DNA from: Geodermatophilus pulveris
GTDB lineage: Bacteria; Actinomycetota; Actinomycetes; Mycobacteriales; Geodermatophilaceae
Assembly (NCBI RefSeq): GCF_900188375.1
Contig: NZ_FZOO01000001.1
Coordinates: 124,001 to 188,000 of the forward strand
Direction: 5' to 3'
Length of the DNA stretch: 64,000 nt
The notes beneath the pieces were generated by a model. That model searched no databases. It had not been told where the DNA came from and saw nothing but the letters and a program-made list of their open reading frames with translations. This document shows positions 55,765-64,000 of this stretch, piece by piece; within the stretch, counting starts at the first letter, position 1; every line of letters begins with the position of its first letter. A program made the translations under genes and the position numbers.

Positions 55765-55878
55765 GTGAAGGTCCAGCCGTCGGTGAAGAAGATCTGCGAC
55801 AAGTGCAAGGTGATCCGCCGGCACGGCCGGGTCATGGTCATCTGCGACAACGCCCGCCACAAGCAGCGGCAGGGCTGA
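55765..55878 (+). CDS. rpmJ: 50S ribosomal protein L36
   Basis: L36 is a tiny zinc protein of the 50S. The 37-residue product is [20 protein letters not shown] then [17 protein letters not shown]. The Cys-Cys-Cys-His zinc set is intact. GTG start, with GAATGAGGGGCGGC upstream. Spacing to rpsM is 15 bases. It is too short for many ORF finders. Confidence 0.97.
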   Translation: MKVQPSVKKICDKCKVIRRHGRVMVICDNARHKQRQG

Positions 55879-55893
55879 GGGAGTACCTGAGAC

Positions 55894-56274
55894 ATGGCAC
55901 GACTGGCCGGCGTCGACCTGCCCCGCGAGAAGCGGATGGAGATCGCGCTCACCTACATCTACGGCATCGGCAAGGCCCACGCCAAGGAGACCCTGGCCGC
56001 GACGGGTGTCAGCCCCGACCTGCGTGCCCGGGACCTCTCCGACGAGGACCTGCTGAAGCTGCGCGACTACATCGACGAGCACTTCCGCGTCGAGGGTGAC
56101 CTGCGCCGCGAGGTGGCCGCCGACATCCGCCGCAAGGTGGAGATCGGCTGCTACCAGGGCCTGCGGCACCGCCGCGGCCTGCCGGTGCACGGGCAGCGCA
56201 CCCGCACCAATGCGCGCTCGAGCAAGGGCCCGCGCAAGACCATCGCCGGCAAGAAGAAGGCCGGCAAGAAGTAG
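55894..56274 (+). CDS. rpsM: 30S ribosomal protein S13
   Basis: S13 contacts the P-site tRNA and the 50S. The 126-residue product begins [20 protein letters not shown] and contains the helix-hairpin-helix [11 protein letters not shown] and [20 protein letters not shown]. The C-terminus is basic (KKKAGKK). A GC hairpin lies between it and rpsK. Confidence 0.98.
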   Translation: MARLAGVDLPREKRMEIALTYIYGIGKAHAKETLAATGVSPDLRARDLSDEDLLKLRDYIDEHFRVEGDLRREVAADIRRKVEIGCYQGLRHRRGLPVHGQRTRTNARSSKGPRKTIAGKKKAGKK

Positions 56275-56281
56275 CCGCGCC

Positions 56282-56324
56282 GCGCGCCGTCGCACGACCC
56301 GTGAGGGCGGGGGCGACGGCGCGC
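56282..56324 (+). terminator. hairpin between rpsM and rpsK
   Basis: A perfect 12-pair stem (56282-56293 with 56313-56324) lies in the 95-base gap. No clear promoter follows, so it is probably an attenuator or processing site. Confidence 0.5.
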
Positions 56325-56369
56325 CCGCGTGCTGTACCTGGCCACTGAACCGAAGGAATCCGGAGAGAC

Positions 56370-56777
56370 ATGCCTCCCAGGGCTCGCGCCGCGGCTGGTG
56401 CCAAGAAGGTCCGCCGCAAGGAGAAGAAGAACGTCGCCCACGGCGCCGCGCACATCAAGAGCACGTTCAACAACACGATCGTGTCGATCACCGACCCCAC
56501 CGGCAACGTGATCAGCTGGGCCTCCGCCGGCCACGTCGGCTTCAAGGGCTCGCGCAAGTCCACGCCGTTCGCCGCGCAGATGGCCGCTGAGAACGCGGCC
56601 CGCAAGGCGCAGGAGCACGGCATGCGCAAGGTCGACGTCTTCGTCAAGGGCCCCGGCTCCGGCCGTGAGACGGCCATCCGGTCGCTGCAGGCCACCGGCC
56701 TCGAGGTCGGCCAGATCCAGGACGTGACCCCGCAGCCGCACAACGGCTGCCGCCCCAAGAAGCGCCGCCGGGTCTGA
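56370..56777 (+). CDS. rpsK: 30S ribosomal protein S11
   Basis: S11 lies on the platform beside mRNA. The 135-residue product has [40 protein letters not shown] and [16 protein letters not shown] at the C-terminus. The ATG follows AAGGAATCCGGAGAGAC. Length is standard for actinobacteria. Confidence 0.98.
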   Translation: MPPRARAAAGAKKVRRKEKKNVAHGAAHIKSTFNNTIVSITDPTGNVISWASAGHVGFKGSRKSTPFAAQMAAENAARKAQEHGMRKVDVFVKGPGSGRETAIRSLQATGLEVGQIQDVTPQPHNGCRPKKRRRV

Positions 56778-56812
56778 CCGGCCACTGACGAGACTGACGA
56801 GGAGTACCTGAC

Positions 56813-57439
56813 GTGGCCCGTTACACCGGAGCCGACTGCCGCATGTGCCGGCGCGAGAAGATGAAGCTGTTCCTCAAGGGCAGCAAGTGCGAGTCCCCGA
56901 AGTGCCCGATCGAGATCCGGCCGTACCCGCCGGGCGAGCACGGCCGGGGCCGCAGCAAGGACAGCGAGTACCTCCTGCAGCTCCGCGAGAAGCAGAAGGC
57001 CCGCCGCATCTACGGCGTCCTGGAGAAGCAGTTCCGCGGCTACTACGAAGAGGCGAACAAGAAGTCGGGCAAGACCGGTGAGGTCCTGCTGCAGATCCTC
57101 GAGTCGCGCCTGGACAACGTGGTCTACCGGGCCGGGTTCGCCGAGTCCCGCGACATGGCCCGCCAGCTGGTGCGCCACGGCCACATCCGGGTCAACGGCC
57201 GCAAGGTCGACATCCCGTCCTACCGGGTCAGCGCCAGCGACATCATCGAGGTCGCCGAGAAGTCCCGGCGGATGCTGCCGTTCGAGATCGCCCAGGCCCG
57301 CGCCGGCGAGCGCCCGGTACCGCCGTGGCTGGAGGTCATCAGCAGCCAGCTGCGCGTGCTGGTCCACAGCGTCCCGGCGCGCCAGGTCATCGACACCCCG
57401 GTCCAGGAGCAGCTGATCGTCGAGCTCTACTCCAAGTAG
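56813..57439 (+). CDS. rpsD: 30S ribosomal protein S4 (zinc type)
   Basis: S4 starts 30S assembly and in many bacteria represses its own operon. The 208-residue product begins [20 protein letters not shown] and then [13 protein letters not shown], the four-cysteine zinc form. [20 protein letters not shown] and the S4-type RNA-binding [20 protein letters not shown] follow. GTG start after GACGAGGAGTACCTGAC. Confidence 0.97.
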   Translation: MARYTGADCRMCRREKMKLFLKGSKCESPKCPIEIRPYPPGEHGRGRSKDSEYLLQLREKQKARRIYGVLEKQFRGYYEEANKKSGKTGEVLLQILESRLDNVVYRAGFAESRDMARQLVRHGHIRVNGRKVDIPSYRVSASDIIEVAEKSRRMLPFEIAQARAGERPVPPWLEVISSQLRVLVHSVPARQVIDTPVQEQLIVELYSK

Positions 57440-57460
57440 CAGCTCGCGCACCGCAGTACC

Positions 57461-57494
57461 GGCTCCGGCGGGCGGACAGATGCCCGCCGGAGCC
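57461..57494 (+). terminator. hairpin between rpsD and rpoA
   Basis: A perfect 13-pair stem (57461-57473 with 57482-57494) with loop GGACAGAT lies 22 bases after rpsD and 62 bases before rpoA. It could reduce rpoA transcription relative to the ribosomal genes. Confidence 0.55.
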
Positions 57495-57555
57495 AGCACC
57501 ACCCCCTCACGGCGTCATATGGCGGTCGCCGGAGGACCACGAGGAGAACAGCACC

Positions 57556-58632
57556 ATGCTCATCGCCCAGCGCCCCACCCTCACCGAGGAGACCCTCACC
57601 GAGTCCCGCTCGCGGTTCGTCATCGAGCCGCTGGAGCCCGGTTTCGGCTACACCCTCGGCAACTCCCTGCGCCGCACCCTCCTGTCGTCGATCCCCGGTG
57701 CCGCGGTCACCAGCATCCGGATCGAGGGCACCCTGCACGAGTTCACCACCGTGCCGGGGGTCAAGGAGGACGTCACCGAGATCATCCTCAACCTCAAGGG
57801 CCTGGTCGTCAGCTCCGACGCCGACGAGCCGGTGACCATGTACCTGCGCAAGCAGGGCCCCGGTGAGGTGACCGCCGCCGACATCGCGCCCCCCGCCGGT
57901 GTCGAGGTGCACAACCCGGACCTCCACATCGCCACGCTCAACGGCAAGGGCCGGCTGGAGGTCGAGCTGGTCGTCGAGCGGGGCCGCGGCTACGTGCCCG
58001 CGCCGCAGAACAAGCAGCCGGGCCAGGAGATCGGGCGCATCCCCGTCGACTCGATCTACTCCCCGGTGCTCAAGGTCACCTACGCCGTCGAGGCCACCCG
58101 CGTCGAGCAGCGCACCGACTTCGACCGCCTGGTGGTCGACGTCGAGACCAAGCCCTCGATCGCCCCGCGGGACGCGATCGCCAGTGCCGGGTCCACGCTG
58201 GTCGAGCTCTTCGGCCTGCTCCGCGAGCTGAACATCGACGCGGAGGGCATCGAGGTCGGCCCGAGCCCGGCCGAGGCCGCCGACATCGCGAACTTCTCGA
58301 TGCCGATCGAGGACATGGACCTCACCGTCCGGTCCTACAACTGCCTCAAGCGCGAGGGCGTGCACACCGTCGGGGAGCTCGTCACCCGCTCCGAGGCCGA
58401 CCTGCTGGACATCCGCAACTTCGGGGCCAAGTCCATCGACGAGGTCAAGATGAAGCTGGCGGCCATGGGCCTGGCGCTCAAGGACAGCCCGCCCGGGTTC
58501 ATCCCCACCTCCGTCGAGAGCTACGACGAGGGCTACGAGACCGACGCCTACCAGGGCCACGGCGAGTTCGCCGCCGGCTACGACCAGGCGCAGTACGACG
58601 ACGGCTCCTACCAGGAGACCGAGCAGCTCTGA
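57556..58632 (+). CDS. rpoA: DNA-directed RNA polymerase subunit alpha
   Basis: Alpha dimerises to start RNA polymerase assembly; its C-terminal domain contacts UP elements. The 358-residue product shows [40 protein letters not shown] and alpha-[24 protein letters not shown] Tyr/Asp/Glu-rich tail of about 38 residues ([20 protein letters not shown] and on) follows the CTD. The ATG at 57556 lies after GAGGAGAACAGCACC. Confidence 0.97.
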   Translation: MLIAQRPTLTEETLTESRSRFVIEPLEPGFGYTLGNSLRRTLLSSIPGAAVTSIRIEGTLHEFTTVPGVKEDVTEIILNLKGLVVSSDADEPVTMYLRKQGPGEVTAADIAPPAGVEVHNPDLHIATLNGKGRLEVELVVERGRGYVPAPQNKQPGQEIGRIPVDSIYSPVLKVTYAVEATRVEQRTDFDRLVVDVETKPSIAPRDAIASAGSTLVELFGLLRELNIDAEGIEVGPSPAEAADIANFSMPIEDMDLTVRSYNCLKREGVHTVGELVTRSEADLLDIRNFGAKSIDEVKMKLAAMGLALKDSPPGFIPTSVESYDEGYETDAYQGHGEFAAGYDQAQYDDGSYQETEQL

Positions 58633-58639
58633 GCGCGGA

Positions 58640-58667
58640 CCGGACGGCGGGTGGACCCGCCGTCCGG
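58640..58667 (+). terminator. hairpin between rpoA and rplQ
   Basis: A perfect 12-pair stem (58640-58651 with 58656-58667) with loop TGGA lies eight bases past rpoA. rplQ starts 123 bases later. Confidence 0.65.
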
Positions 58668-58790
58668 CGCCGCCTCCGGGCCCGCCACACTGGCCCGGAC
58701 GCACCACCCGCGCGCTGCGCGCACCAGTTCGTCAGCACCACCACGGAACGCAGCCGGCACCGCGGCCCGGCAGCCTGAGGAAGGACCGAC

Positions 58791-59447
58791 ATGCCCACCC
58801 CCACCAAGGGCCCCCGTCTGGGCGGTTCCCCCGCGCACGAGCGGCTGATGCTGGCCAACCTGGCCACCTCGCTGTTCGAGCACGGGCGGATCACCACCAC
58901 CGAGACGAAGGCCAAGCGGCTGCGTCCCCTGGCCGAGAAGCTGGTGACCTTCGCCAAGCGCGGTGACCTGCACGCCCGCCGCATGGTGATGACGACCATC
59001 CGCGACAAGGACGTCGTCCACACGCTGTTCGCCGAGATCGGTCCGCGGTTCGCCGACCGGCCCGGTGGCTACACGCGCATCACCAAGGTGGGGCCGCGCA
59101 AGGGCGACAACGCCCCCATGGCCGTCATCGAGCTCGTCGAGGGCCGGACCGTGGCCCAGCAGGCCGTCGGCGAGGCCGAGCGGGCGCGCGGCACCCGGTT
59201 CGCCGGTGCCACCGCGGGCGCCGGTGCCGCGGCCGCCTCCGGTGAGGTGACCGCCGACGCGCTGGAGACCGCGGAGGCCCCCGAGGCCGCCGTCGACAGC
59301 GCCGCCGGCGACACCCCCGCGGCGGACGCCGGTGCCGTGGACGTGGGTGCCGTGGACCCGCCCGTCGCGACCGAGGGCGCCACCGCGTCCGCCGGGACCG
59401 AGACCGAGACCCCGGCGGAGCCCGAGGGCACGGACGGCGCCCGGTGA
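58791..59447 (+). CDS. rplQ: 50S ribosomal protein L17 with acidic C-terminal tail
   Basis: L17 sits near the tunnel exit. The core (about residues 1-120) shows [40 protein letters not shown] and [20 protein letters not shown]. About 95 residues of Ala/Glu/Thr/Asp-rich, low-complexity sequence follow. The stop overlaps the next ORF by four bases (GTGA), so the acidic ORF is coupled. Confidence 0.96.
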   Translation: MPTPTKGPRLGGSPAHERLMLANLATSLFEHGRITTTETKAKRLRPLAEKLVTFAKRGDLHARRMVMTTIRDKDVVHTLFAEIGPRFADRPGGYTRITKVGPRKGDNAPMAVIELVEGRTVAQQAVGEAERARGTRFAGATAGAGAAAASGEVTADALETAEAPEAAVDSAAGDTPAADAGAVDVGAVDPPVATEGATASAGTETETPAEPEGTDGAR

Positions 59448-59827
59448 GCGACCGGGACACCCCCGGCGAGGGCGGCGACGCCGGCGCCTCCGGCGTCACC
59501 ACCGGCGGCGGCGACCAGGGCGCGACCCTCATGGGGGAGACCACCGGCCCGGGCGGCGACACGTCGCCGGCCGTGACCGCCGACGACGTCGACACCGAGG
59601 CCCAGGAGGTCGTCACCGACCTCTACAACCCCGACGGTGACCGGCAGGACGACGGCGCCGTCACCCCGGAGCCGACGGCCGAGAACCTCGCGGTCGTCGA
59701 CGACCCCCAGCTGTCCCCGGACGTGGCCGCCGCGGCCGCCGCGGAGGTGGAGGCCGCCGAGATGGGCGACGCCGCCACGGCCGGCACGCACGCACCCGGG
59801 GGCGAGGCCGCCCCCGACCCGAAGTGA
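59444..59827 (+). CDS. free-standing acidic, low-complexity ORF coupled to rplQ
   Basis: I do not recognise this gene. The 127-residue product is acidic and disordered-looking, rich in Gly, Asp, Ala, Thr and Glu, with no basic run and no Cys. Its composition resembles the C-terminal tails of L17, L4 and S3. The GTG overlaps the rplQ stop. A short conserved-looking part is [14 protein letters not shown] followed by [18 protein letters not shown]. It could be a detached tail, a chaperone-like acidic protein, or a passenger. Confidence 0.45.
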   Translation: MSDRDTPGEGGDAGASGVTTGGGDQGATLMGETTGPGGDTSPAVTADDVDTEAQEVVTDLYNPDGDRQDDGAVTPEPTAENLAVVDDPQLSPDVAAAAAAEVEAAEMGDAATAGTHAPGGEAAPDPK

Positions 59828-59834
59828 GCCGTCG

Positions 59835-60707
59835 CTGACCACGACGCCACCCGGTGCCGGGTCCTGCACCGGACGTCCCGACGAGCCCGCCACCGACCCC
59901 GGTGGCGGGCTCGTCCGTCTCCGGCTCGCGATCGGCTACGACGGCACGGCCCTGCACGGCTGGGCGCGGCAGCCCGGCCGGCGCACCGTGCAGGGGGAGC
60001 TGGAGGCGGCGCTCTCGACCGTGCTGCGCTGCCCGGTGCGGCTCACGGTCGCCGGCCGCACCGACGCCGGCGTGCACGCCACCGGCCAGGTCGCCCACGC
60101 CGACCTGCCGCGCGCGGTGTGGGAGCAGCAGCGCGACCGGCTGGTGCGCCGGCTGCGCGGGGTCCTGGCGAACGACGTCGCCGTCCACGCCGTCGGTGAG
60201 GCGCCGCCGGACTTCGACGCCCGGTTCGGCGCGCTGCGCCGGCACTACGTCTACCGGCTGAGCGACGCCGACGGCGGCCCGCCGCCACTGCGCCGGGCGG
60301 ACACGATCGGCTGGCCGCGGCGGCTGGACGCCGACGCGATGGCGGACGCCGCCCGGCGCCTGCTCGGCCTGCACGACTTCGCCGCCTTCTGCCGGCGCCG
60401 GGAGGGCGCGACGACGATCCGCACCCTGCTCGCCCTGGACGTGGCGCGGGACGGCGACCTGGTGACCGTGCGGACCTCGGCGGACGCCTTCTGCCACTCG
60501 ATGGTGCGCAGCCTCGTCGGCGCGCTGACCGCTGTCGGCCAGGGACGGCGTCCGCCCGAGTGGCCGGCGGCGCTGCTGACCGCCACGCAGCGGTCGAGCG
60601 AGGTGCCGGTGGTCCCGCCGGGCGGGCTCACGCTGGTGGGTGTCGACTACCCGCCGGACGACGAGCTGGCCGCCCGGGCGGTGGTCACCCGCGGACTGCG
60701 GGCCTGA
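59835..60707 (+). CDS. truA: tRNA pseudouridine(38-40) synthase TruA, start uncertain
   Basis: TruA makes pseudouridine in the anticodon arm. The core shows [20 protein letters not shown], the catalytic Asp in [27 protein letters not shown] and the C-terminal [20 protein letters not shown]. No ATG, GTG or TTG lies in frame near the core. The nearest candidates are CTG at 59835 (290 residues, used here) and GTG at 59637, which would add 66 more residues overlapping the acidic ORF. A 15-pair hairpin at 59880-59915 abuts the core. Confidence 0.85.
   Translation: MTTTPPGAGSCTGRPDEPATDPGGGLVRLRLAIGYDGTALHGWARQPGRRTVQGELEAALSTVLRCPVRLTVAGRTDAGVHATGQVAHADLPRAVWEQQRDRLVRRLRGVLANDVAVHAVGEAPPDFDARFGALRRHYVYRLSDADGGPPPLRRADTIGWPRRLDADAMADAARRLLGLHDFAAFCRRREGATTIRTLLALDVARDGDLVTVRTSADAFCHSMVRSLVGALTAVGQGRRPPEWPAALLTATQRSSEVPVVPPGGLTLVGVDYPPDDELAARAVVTRGLRA
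59880..59915 (+). terminator. hairpin just before the truA core
   Basis: A perfect 15-pair stem (59880-59894 with 59901-59915) with a six-base loop lies immediately before the conserved TruA core. It looks like the other terminators in the window, but if truA translation starts upstream it would lie in coding sequence. Confidence 0.5.
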
Positions 60708-60713
60708 CCCGGC

Positions 60714-61373
60714 TCACAGCCCCGCGACCGCCGCCGCCACCGGGGTGTCCCCGCCGACCAGCTCGACGACCGCGCCCGCCGTCCCGGCGTCGAGCAGCGC
60801 GACCAGCACCGCGGCGACGTCGTCCCGCGGCACCTCGCCGTACTCCACGCCGCGGGCCAGGGTGACCCGCCCGGTGCCCGGGGAGTCGGTGAGCCGGCCC
60901 GGTCGCAGGACCACCGTGTCCAGCCCCGGCCGGGGCAGGACGGCGTCCTCGGCGGCCAGCTTGGCCTGCAGGTAGACGGCGAACACCGGGTCCACGTCCG
61001 GCGGCGCCCCGGAGCGGGCCCGCTCGACGCCCATCGACGACACCAGCAGGTAGCGCCGGACCCCGGCCCGCTCCGCCGCGTCGGCCAGCAGCACCGCCGC
61101 CCCCCGGTCCACGGTGTGCTTGCGGGCCTCGCCGCTGCCCGCACCGGCGCCGGCCGCGAAGACGACGGCGTCCGCGCCCGCGACCGCCTCCGCCACCTGC
61201 TCGACCGGGGCCTGCTCGAGGTCGAGGACCACCGGCTCGGCACCGTCGGCGCGCAGGTCACCGGTGTGCGCGGGGTTGCGGACGATGCCGACCACCGTGT
61301 CCCCGCGGGCGGACAGCAGGCGGGTCAGGCGGCGGGCGACCTGCCCGTGGGCCCCGGCGATGGCGATGCGCAC
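60714..61373 (-). CDS. NAD(P)-binding Rossmann protein (SDR-like)
   Basis: The 219-residue protein opens RIAIAGAHGQVARRLTRLLS, an atypical short-chain dehydrogenase dinucleotide motif. VVFAAGAGAGSGEARKHTVD and RYLLVSSMGVERARSG follow. Relatives include NAD(P)H-binding, epimerase-like proteins without firm function. GTG start. Only six bases separate its stop from that of truA, so transcription is convergent. It lies next to mobA but has no obvious role in the cofactor pathway. Confidence 0.8.
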   Translation of the reverse strand: MRIAIAGAHGQVARRLTRLLSARGDTVVGIVRNPAHTGDLRADGAEPVVLDLEQAPVEQVAEAVAGADAVVFAAGAGAGSGEARKHTVDRGAAVLLADAAERAGVRRYLLVSSMGVERARSGAPPDVDPVFAVYLQAKLAAEDAVLPRPGLDTVVLRPGRLTDSPGTGRVTLARGVEYGEVPRDDVAAVLVALLDAGTAGAVVELVGGDTPVAAAVAGL

Positions 61374-61383
61374 GAACCGGGCC

Positions 61384-61989
61384 CTACCCCCGCGGGCGGC
61401 GCGGAACCCGGCGGGCGGCGGCGGCGCGGGCGCGGGCCAGGTCGGCGGGCGTGTCGCAGTCGGTCCACGGCGCCGGCTGCCCGGGCGCCACCTCGGGGTG
61501 CAGCCGGCGGACGGCGAGCGGGGCGAGCACCCGGCGCACCGACGTGGGCCCGTGGACGTCCGCGACCGCCGCGCGCAGCGCCGCCGTGCGCCAGACGCCG
61601 AGCAGCAGCTGGTCGCGGTCGGTGTCGTCGACGACGAGCACCCCGTCGCCGGTCAGCCGCTCGCGCAGCGCCCGGACCAGCCCGGCGGTGAGGAACGGCA
61701 GGTCGCCGGCGAGCAGCGCCACCACCCCGGTGGGGACGTGCGCCAGGCCGGCCCGCATCGCGGCGACCGGCCCGCCCCGCGGCGGGTCCTCGCGGACCAC
61801 GACGACGTCGGCCGGCACCGGCTGCGGGGGGCCGACGACGACCCGCGGCGCGGCGTCCGGGACGGCGGCGAGGACGGCGGCGAGGATGCTGCGGCCGCCG
61901 ACGTCGAGCTGCGGCTTGGCCTGCCCGCCCATCCGGGCCGCGCGGCCGCCGGCGAGGACCACGGCGGCGTAGGGCTCGGGTTCCGGCAC
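61384..61989 (-). CDS. mobA: molybdenum cofactor guanylyltransferase MobA
   Basis: MobA adds GMP to molybdopterin. The 201-residue product shows the nucleotidyltransferase motif VVLAGGRAARMGGQAKPQLD, PRGGPVAAMRAGLAHV and LLAGDLPFL, the last with the metal Asp. The C-terminal PWTDCDTPADLARARAA is typical. It lies 11 bases from the preceding gene in the same direction and is divergent from fdhD with a 41-base gap. Confidence 0.88.
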   Translation of the reverse strand: MPEPEPYAAVVLAGGRAARMGGQAKPQLDVGGRSILAAVLAAVPDAAPRVVVGPPQPVPADVVVVREDPPRGGPVAAMRAGLAHVPTGVVALLAGDLPFLTAGLVRALRERLTGDGVLVVDDTDRDQLLLGVWRTAALRAAVADVHGPTSVRRVLAPLAVRRLHPEVAPGQPAPWTDCDTPADLARARAAAARRVPRRPRG

Positions 61990-62030
61990 ACCGCCGACCG
62001 TAGGGGCCCGGCGTGGGTACCGTCGCCCCC

Positions 62031-62924
62031 GTGGGACGAGTGACGAGCAGGACGCCGGTGCTGCGGATCCGCGGCGCGGCGCACAGCACCCGCCCGGACA
62101 CCGTGGCCGCCGAGGAGCCGCTGGAGATCCGGCTGGGCGGGACGCCGCTGGCGGTCACCATGCGCACGCCCGGCGACGACTTCGACCTGGTGCACGGCTT
62201 CCTGGCCACCGAGGCGGTGATCGCGTCGGCCGACGACGTGGCCGGCCTGCGCTACTGCAACTCCGTGGACGCCGAGGGCCGCAACACCTACAACGTGGTC
62301 GACGTCGACCTCGCGCCGGGCGTGCAGCCGCCGGACACCGCGCTGGACCGCAACTTCTACACGTCGAGCTCGTGCGGGGTGTGCGGCAAGGCCAGCATCG
62401 ACGCGATCCGCACGAAGACCCGCCACGACGTGGCCGGCGACGGCCTCCGGGTGCCGCTGGCCACGCTGCTCGCCCTGCCCGACCGGCTGCGGGCGGCCCA
62501 GCAGGTGTTCGACAAGACCGGCGGGCTGCACGCGGCCGGCCTGTTCACCGCCGACGGCGAGCTGGTGGCCCTGCGGGAGGACGTCGGCCGGCACAACGCC
62601 GTCGACAAGGTGGTCGGGGACGGCGTGCGCGCCGGGCGGCTGCCGCTGGCCGGGCACGTGCTGATGGTGAGCGGGCGGGCCAGCTTCGAGCTGACCCAGA
62701 AGGCGGCGATGGCCGGCATCCCGGTGCTGGCCGCGGTCTCGGCGCCGTCGTCGCTGGCCGTCGAGCTGGCCGCCGACGTCGGCATCACGCTGGTCGGCTT
62801 CCTGCGCGGCGACGGCTGCAACGTCTACACGTGCACGGAGCGCATCGTGCTGCCGGACGGGGCACAGGAGGCTCGACGCACGTCTGCGGCTCGCGACACG
62901 TGGGGAGAGCCTCCTGTGCCCTAG
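62031..62924 (+). CDS. fdhD: sulfurtransferase FdhD
   Basis: FdhD passes sulfur to the molybdenum cofactor of formate dehydrogenase. The 297-residue product has [32 protein letters not shown], the catalytic [18 protein letters not shown] and [15 protein letters not shown]. The GTG at 62031 starts [13 protein letters not shown], matching the family. TACCGT (62018-62023) lies just upstream, so a leaderless transcript is possible. The last 20 residues are encoded within a 14-base inverted repeat. The stop overlaps mog by four bases (convergent). Confidence 0.93.
   Translation: MGRVTSRTPVLRIRGAAHSTRPDTVAAEEPLEIRLGGTPLAVTMRTPGDDFDLVHGFLATEAVIASADDVAGLRYCNSVDAEGRNTYNVVDVDLAPGVQPPDTALDRNFYTSSSCGVCGKASIDAIRTKTRHDVAGDGLRVPLATLLALPDRLRAAQQVFDKTGGLHAAGLFTADGELVALREDVGRHNAVDKVVGDGVRAGRLPLAGHVLMVSGRASFELTQKAAMAGIPVLAAVSAPSSLAVELAADVGITLVGFLRGDGCNVYTCTERIVLPDGAQEARRTSAARDTWGEPPVP
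62861..62920. repeat. long inverted repeat across the end of fdhD
   Basis: Perfect 14-base arms (62861-62874 with 62907-62920) enclose 32 bases. The hairpin overlaps the last codons of fdhD and ends one base before the mog stop. It may be a bidirectional terminator carried within coding sequence, or a mobile palindromic unit that supplied the FdhD C-terminus. Confidence 0.6.
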
Positions 62925-63412
62925 TGGTCGCCGCCGCGGAGCTGGGTGACCACGTGCGGCAGCAGCGGGCCGAGCACGGCCAGGGCGTCGCGCACCCCGC
63001 CGGTCGAGCCCGGCAGGTTCACCACCAGCGTGCGCCCGGCGGTGCCGGCCAGCCCCCGGGAGAGCACCGACGTCGGCACCTGCGGCTCGCCGTACCGGCG
63101 GACCGCCTCGGCGATGCCCGGCGCCTCGCGCTCCAGCACCCGGCGGGTCGCCTCGGGGGTGACGTCGGTGGGCGACAGCCCGGTGCCGCCGGTGGTGAGG
63201 ACGACGTCCGCGCCCGACGCCACCGCCTCGCGCAGGACGGTGACGAGCGCGTCGACGTCGTCGGGCCGCACGTGCGGACCCTCGACGGCGAACCCCAGTC
63301 CGCGCAGGCCCTCGGCCAGGGCCTGCCCGCTGCGGTCCGCGTAGACCCCGGCGGAGGCGCGGTTGGACGCGGTGACGACGACGGCGCGCGCGTCGCCCGG
63401 CAGCTCGCTCAC
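62921..63412 (-). CDS. mog: molybdopterin adenylyltransferase-type MogA/MoaB protein
   Basis: The 163-residue protein adenylates molybdopterin before metal insertion. It shows [40 protein letters not shown] and [19 protein letters not shown], all family motifs. The GTG at 63412 overlaps the moaC stop by four bases, so the two are coupled. The stop overlaps the fdhD stop on the other strand. Confidence 0.9.
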   Translation of the reverse strand: MSELPGDARAVVVTASNRASAGVYADRSGQALAEGLRGLGFAVEGPHVRPDDVDALVTVLREAVASGADVVLTTGGTGLSPTDVTPEATRRVLEREAPGIAEAVRRYGEPQVPTSVLSRGLAGTAGRTLVVNLPGSTGGVRDALAVLGPLLPHVVTQLRGGDH

Positions 63413-63879
63413 CGGCGCCACTCCCCGCTCTTGCCGCCGGACTTGGCCAGCAGCCGGACGTCGGTGACCGACGCCCGCGGGTCGACGGCCTTGACCATGT
63501 CGATGACGGTCAGCCCGGCCACGGCCACGGAGGTGAGCGCCTCCATCTCCACGCCGGTCCGGTCCGCGGTGCGGGCGGTGGCGACGATCTCGACGGCGTC
63601 GTCGGCCACCGTCACGTCCACTGTCACCCCGTGCAGGGCGATCGGGTGGCACAGCGGCACCAGGTCCGGCGTGCGCTTGGCCCCGGCGATGCCGGCGATG
63701 CGGGCGACGGCGACGGCGTCGCCCTTGGGCACCCCCTCGCCGCGCAGCAACGCAACCACCTCCGGGCTCACCAGCACCCGGCCGGCAGCGGTGGCCTCGC
63801 GGGCGGTGACCGGCTTGGCGGAGACGTCGACCATCCGGGCGGCGCCGGCCTCGTCGACGTGCGTGAGCCTGTCGCTCAT
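63409..63879 (-). CDS. moaC: cyclic pyranopterin monophosphate synthase MoaC
   Basis: MoaC completes the first stage of molybdopterin synthesis. The 156-residue product shows LTHVDEAGAARMVDVSAKPV, LVPLCHPIALHGVTVDVTV, GVEMEALTSVAVAGLTVIDM and the C-terminal KSGGKSGEW. All key residues are visible. The ATG lies after AACGGAGGAGCGCTGCG. It is followed by mog and preceded by a gene that crosses the window edge. Confidence 0.95.
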   Translation of the reverse strand: MSDRLTHVDEAGAARMVDVSAKPVTAREATAAGRVLVSPEVVALLRGEGVPKGDAVAVARIAGIAGAKRTPDLVPLCHPIALHGVTVDVTVADDAVEIVATARTADRTGVEMEALTSVAVAGLTVIDMVKAVDPRASVTDVRLLAKSGGKSGEWRR

Positions 63880-63961
63880 CGCAGCGCTCCTCCGTTCGTC
63901 TCCGGTCCTGCTCCGCTCCCCGCTCGCCGGCGCTCGCTGCGATGCGCACAGGACCGTCGAC

Positions 63962-64000
63962 TCACTGGAGTGCTCCTTCGATCAGCACGACGTCCACCGG
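63962..64000 (-). CDS. C-terminal fragment of a gene crossing the window edge (possibly moeA)
   Basis: Twelve codons and a TGA are visible on the minus strand, ending VDVVLIEGALQ. The gene runs into moaC with an 82-base gap. In actinobacteria moeA (glp) often precedes moaC and mog, so moeA is the best guess from context. The residues alone cannot confirm it. Confidence 0.35.
   Translation of the reverse strand, partial: PVDVVLIEGALQ

Noticed and set aside
59637-60707. truA starting at GTG 59637
   Set aside because: It would add about 90 residues of shadow sequence overlapping the acidic ORF. Kept as an alternative, since the CTG start is also unproven.

Overview
This window is about 64 kb of high-GC actinobacterial chromosome. 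Dense G/C third positions, GTG and TTG starts, mycolic-type HadA/HadB dehydratases, an F420-type LLM oxidoreductase and KorA/KorB all point to Actinomycetota. The gene order aspC - tRNA-Trp - secE - nusG - rplK and the TTG start of rpoB recall Frankiales/Geodermatophilales-like or Streptomyces-like genomes. The genus is an inference, not something read directly. Most of the window is core genome: transcription, translation and respiration.

Layout. 1-6938: the end of the complex I operon (nuoJ partial, K, L, M, N) and a polyprenyl diphosphate synthase that probably makes the menaquinone tail. 6960-10288: a PQQ-type sugar dehydrogenase lipoprotein, an FMN split-barrel protein and a divergent MocR-type regulator. 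10317-14971: korBA, htpX and yajQ. 15078-18842: tRNA-Tyr, a TadE/TadG-like protein, a divergent intergenic region, a 34-residue peptide made mostly of tandem TRWGRS repeats, and a membrane GAF-GGDEF-EAL protein. 18911-22477: tRNA-Thr, tRNA-Met, rpmG, hadA, hadB, aspC, tRNA-Trp, secE. 22522-34218: nusG, rplK, rplA, rplJ, rplL, rpoB, rpoC. 34414-36823 (minus strand): an LLM oxidoreductase, a small protein and a trypsin-like protease. 37396-41735: the str operon. 41836-47628: the S10 operon. 47854-52242: the spc operon. 52356-55156: secY, adk, map. 55482-60707: infA, rpmJ, rpsM, rpsK, rpsD, rpoA, rplQ, an acidic ORF and truA. 60714-64000: a reductase-like protein and molybdenum cofactor genes (mobA, fdhD, mog, moaC and the edge of another gene).

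Two signals are not explained by ordinary annotation. First, the TRWGRS-repeat peptide at 16056-16160 has a strong ribosome binding site and lies just ahead of the c-di-GMP gene. Second, a family of six intergenic elements starts within a few bases of the stop codons of rplK, rplA, rplL, rpoC, rpsN and map. Each copy has a different but self-complementary outer stem, and five share the 3' tail GGCCGTTSCAG. Changed but still paired stems suggest selection on RNA structure. Other notable features are acidic Ala/Pro/Glu-rich extensions on L4, S3, L17, L10, NusG and SecE, a free-standing acidic ORF coupled to rplQ, and a truA gene whose conserved core follows a 15-bp hairpin with no conventional start codon nearby.

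Genes, motifs, hairpins and promoter-like hexamers were read by eye. No homology search or folding program was run.
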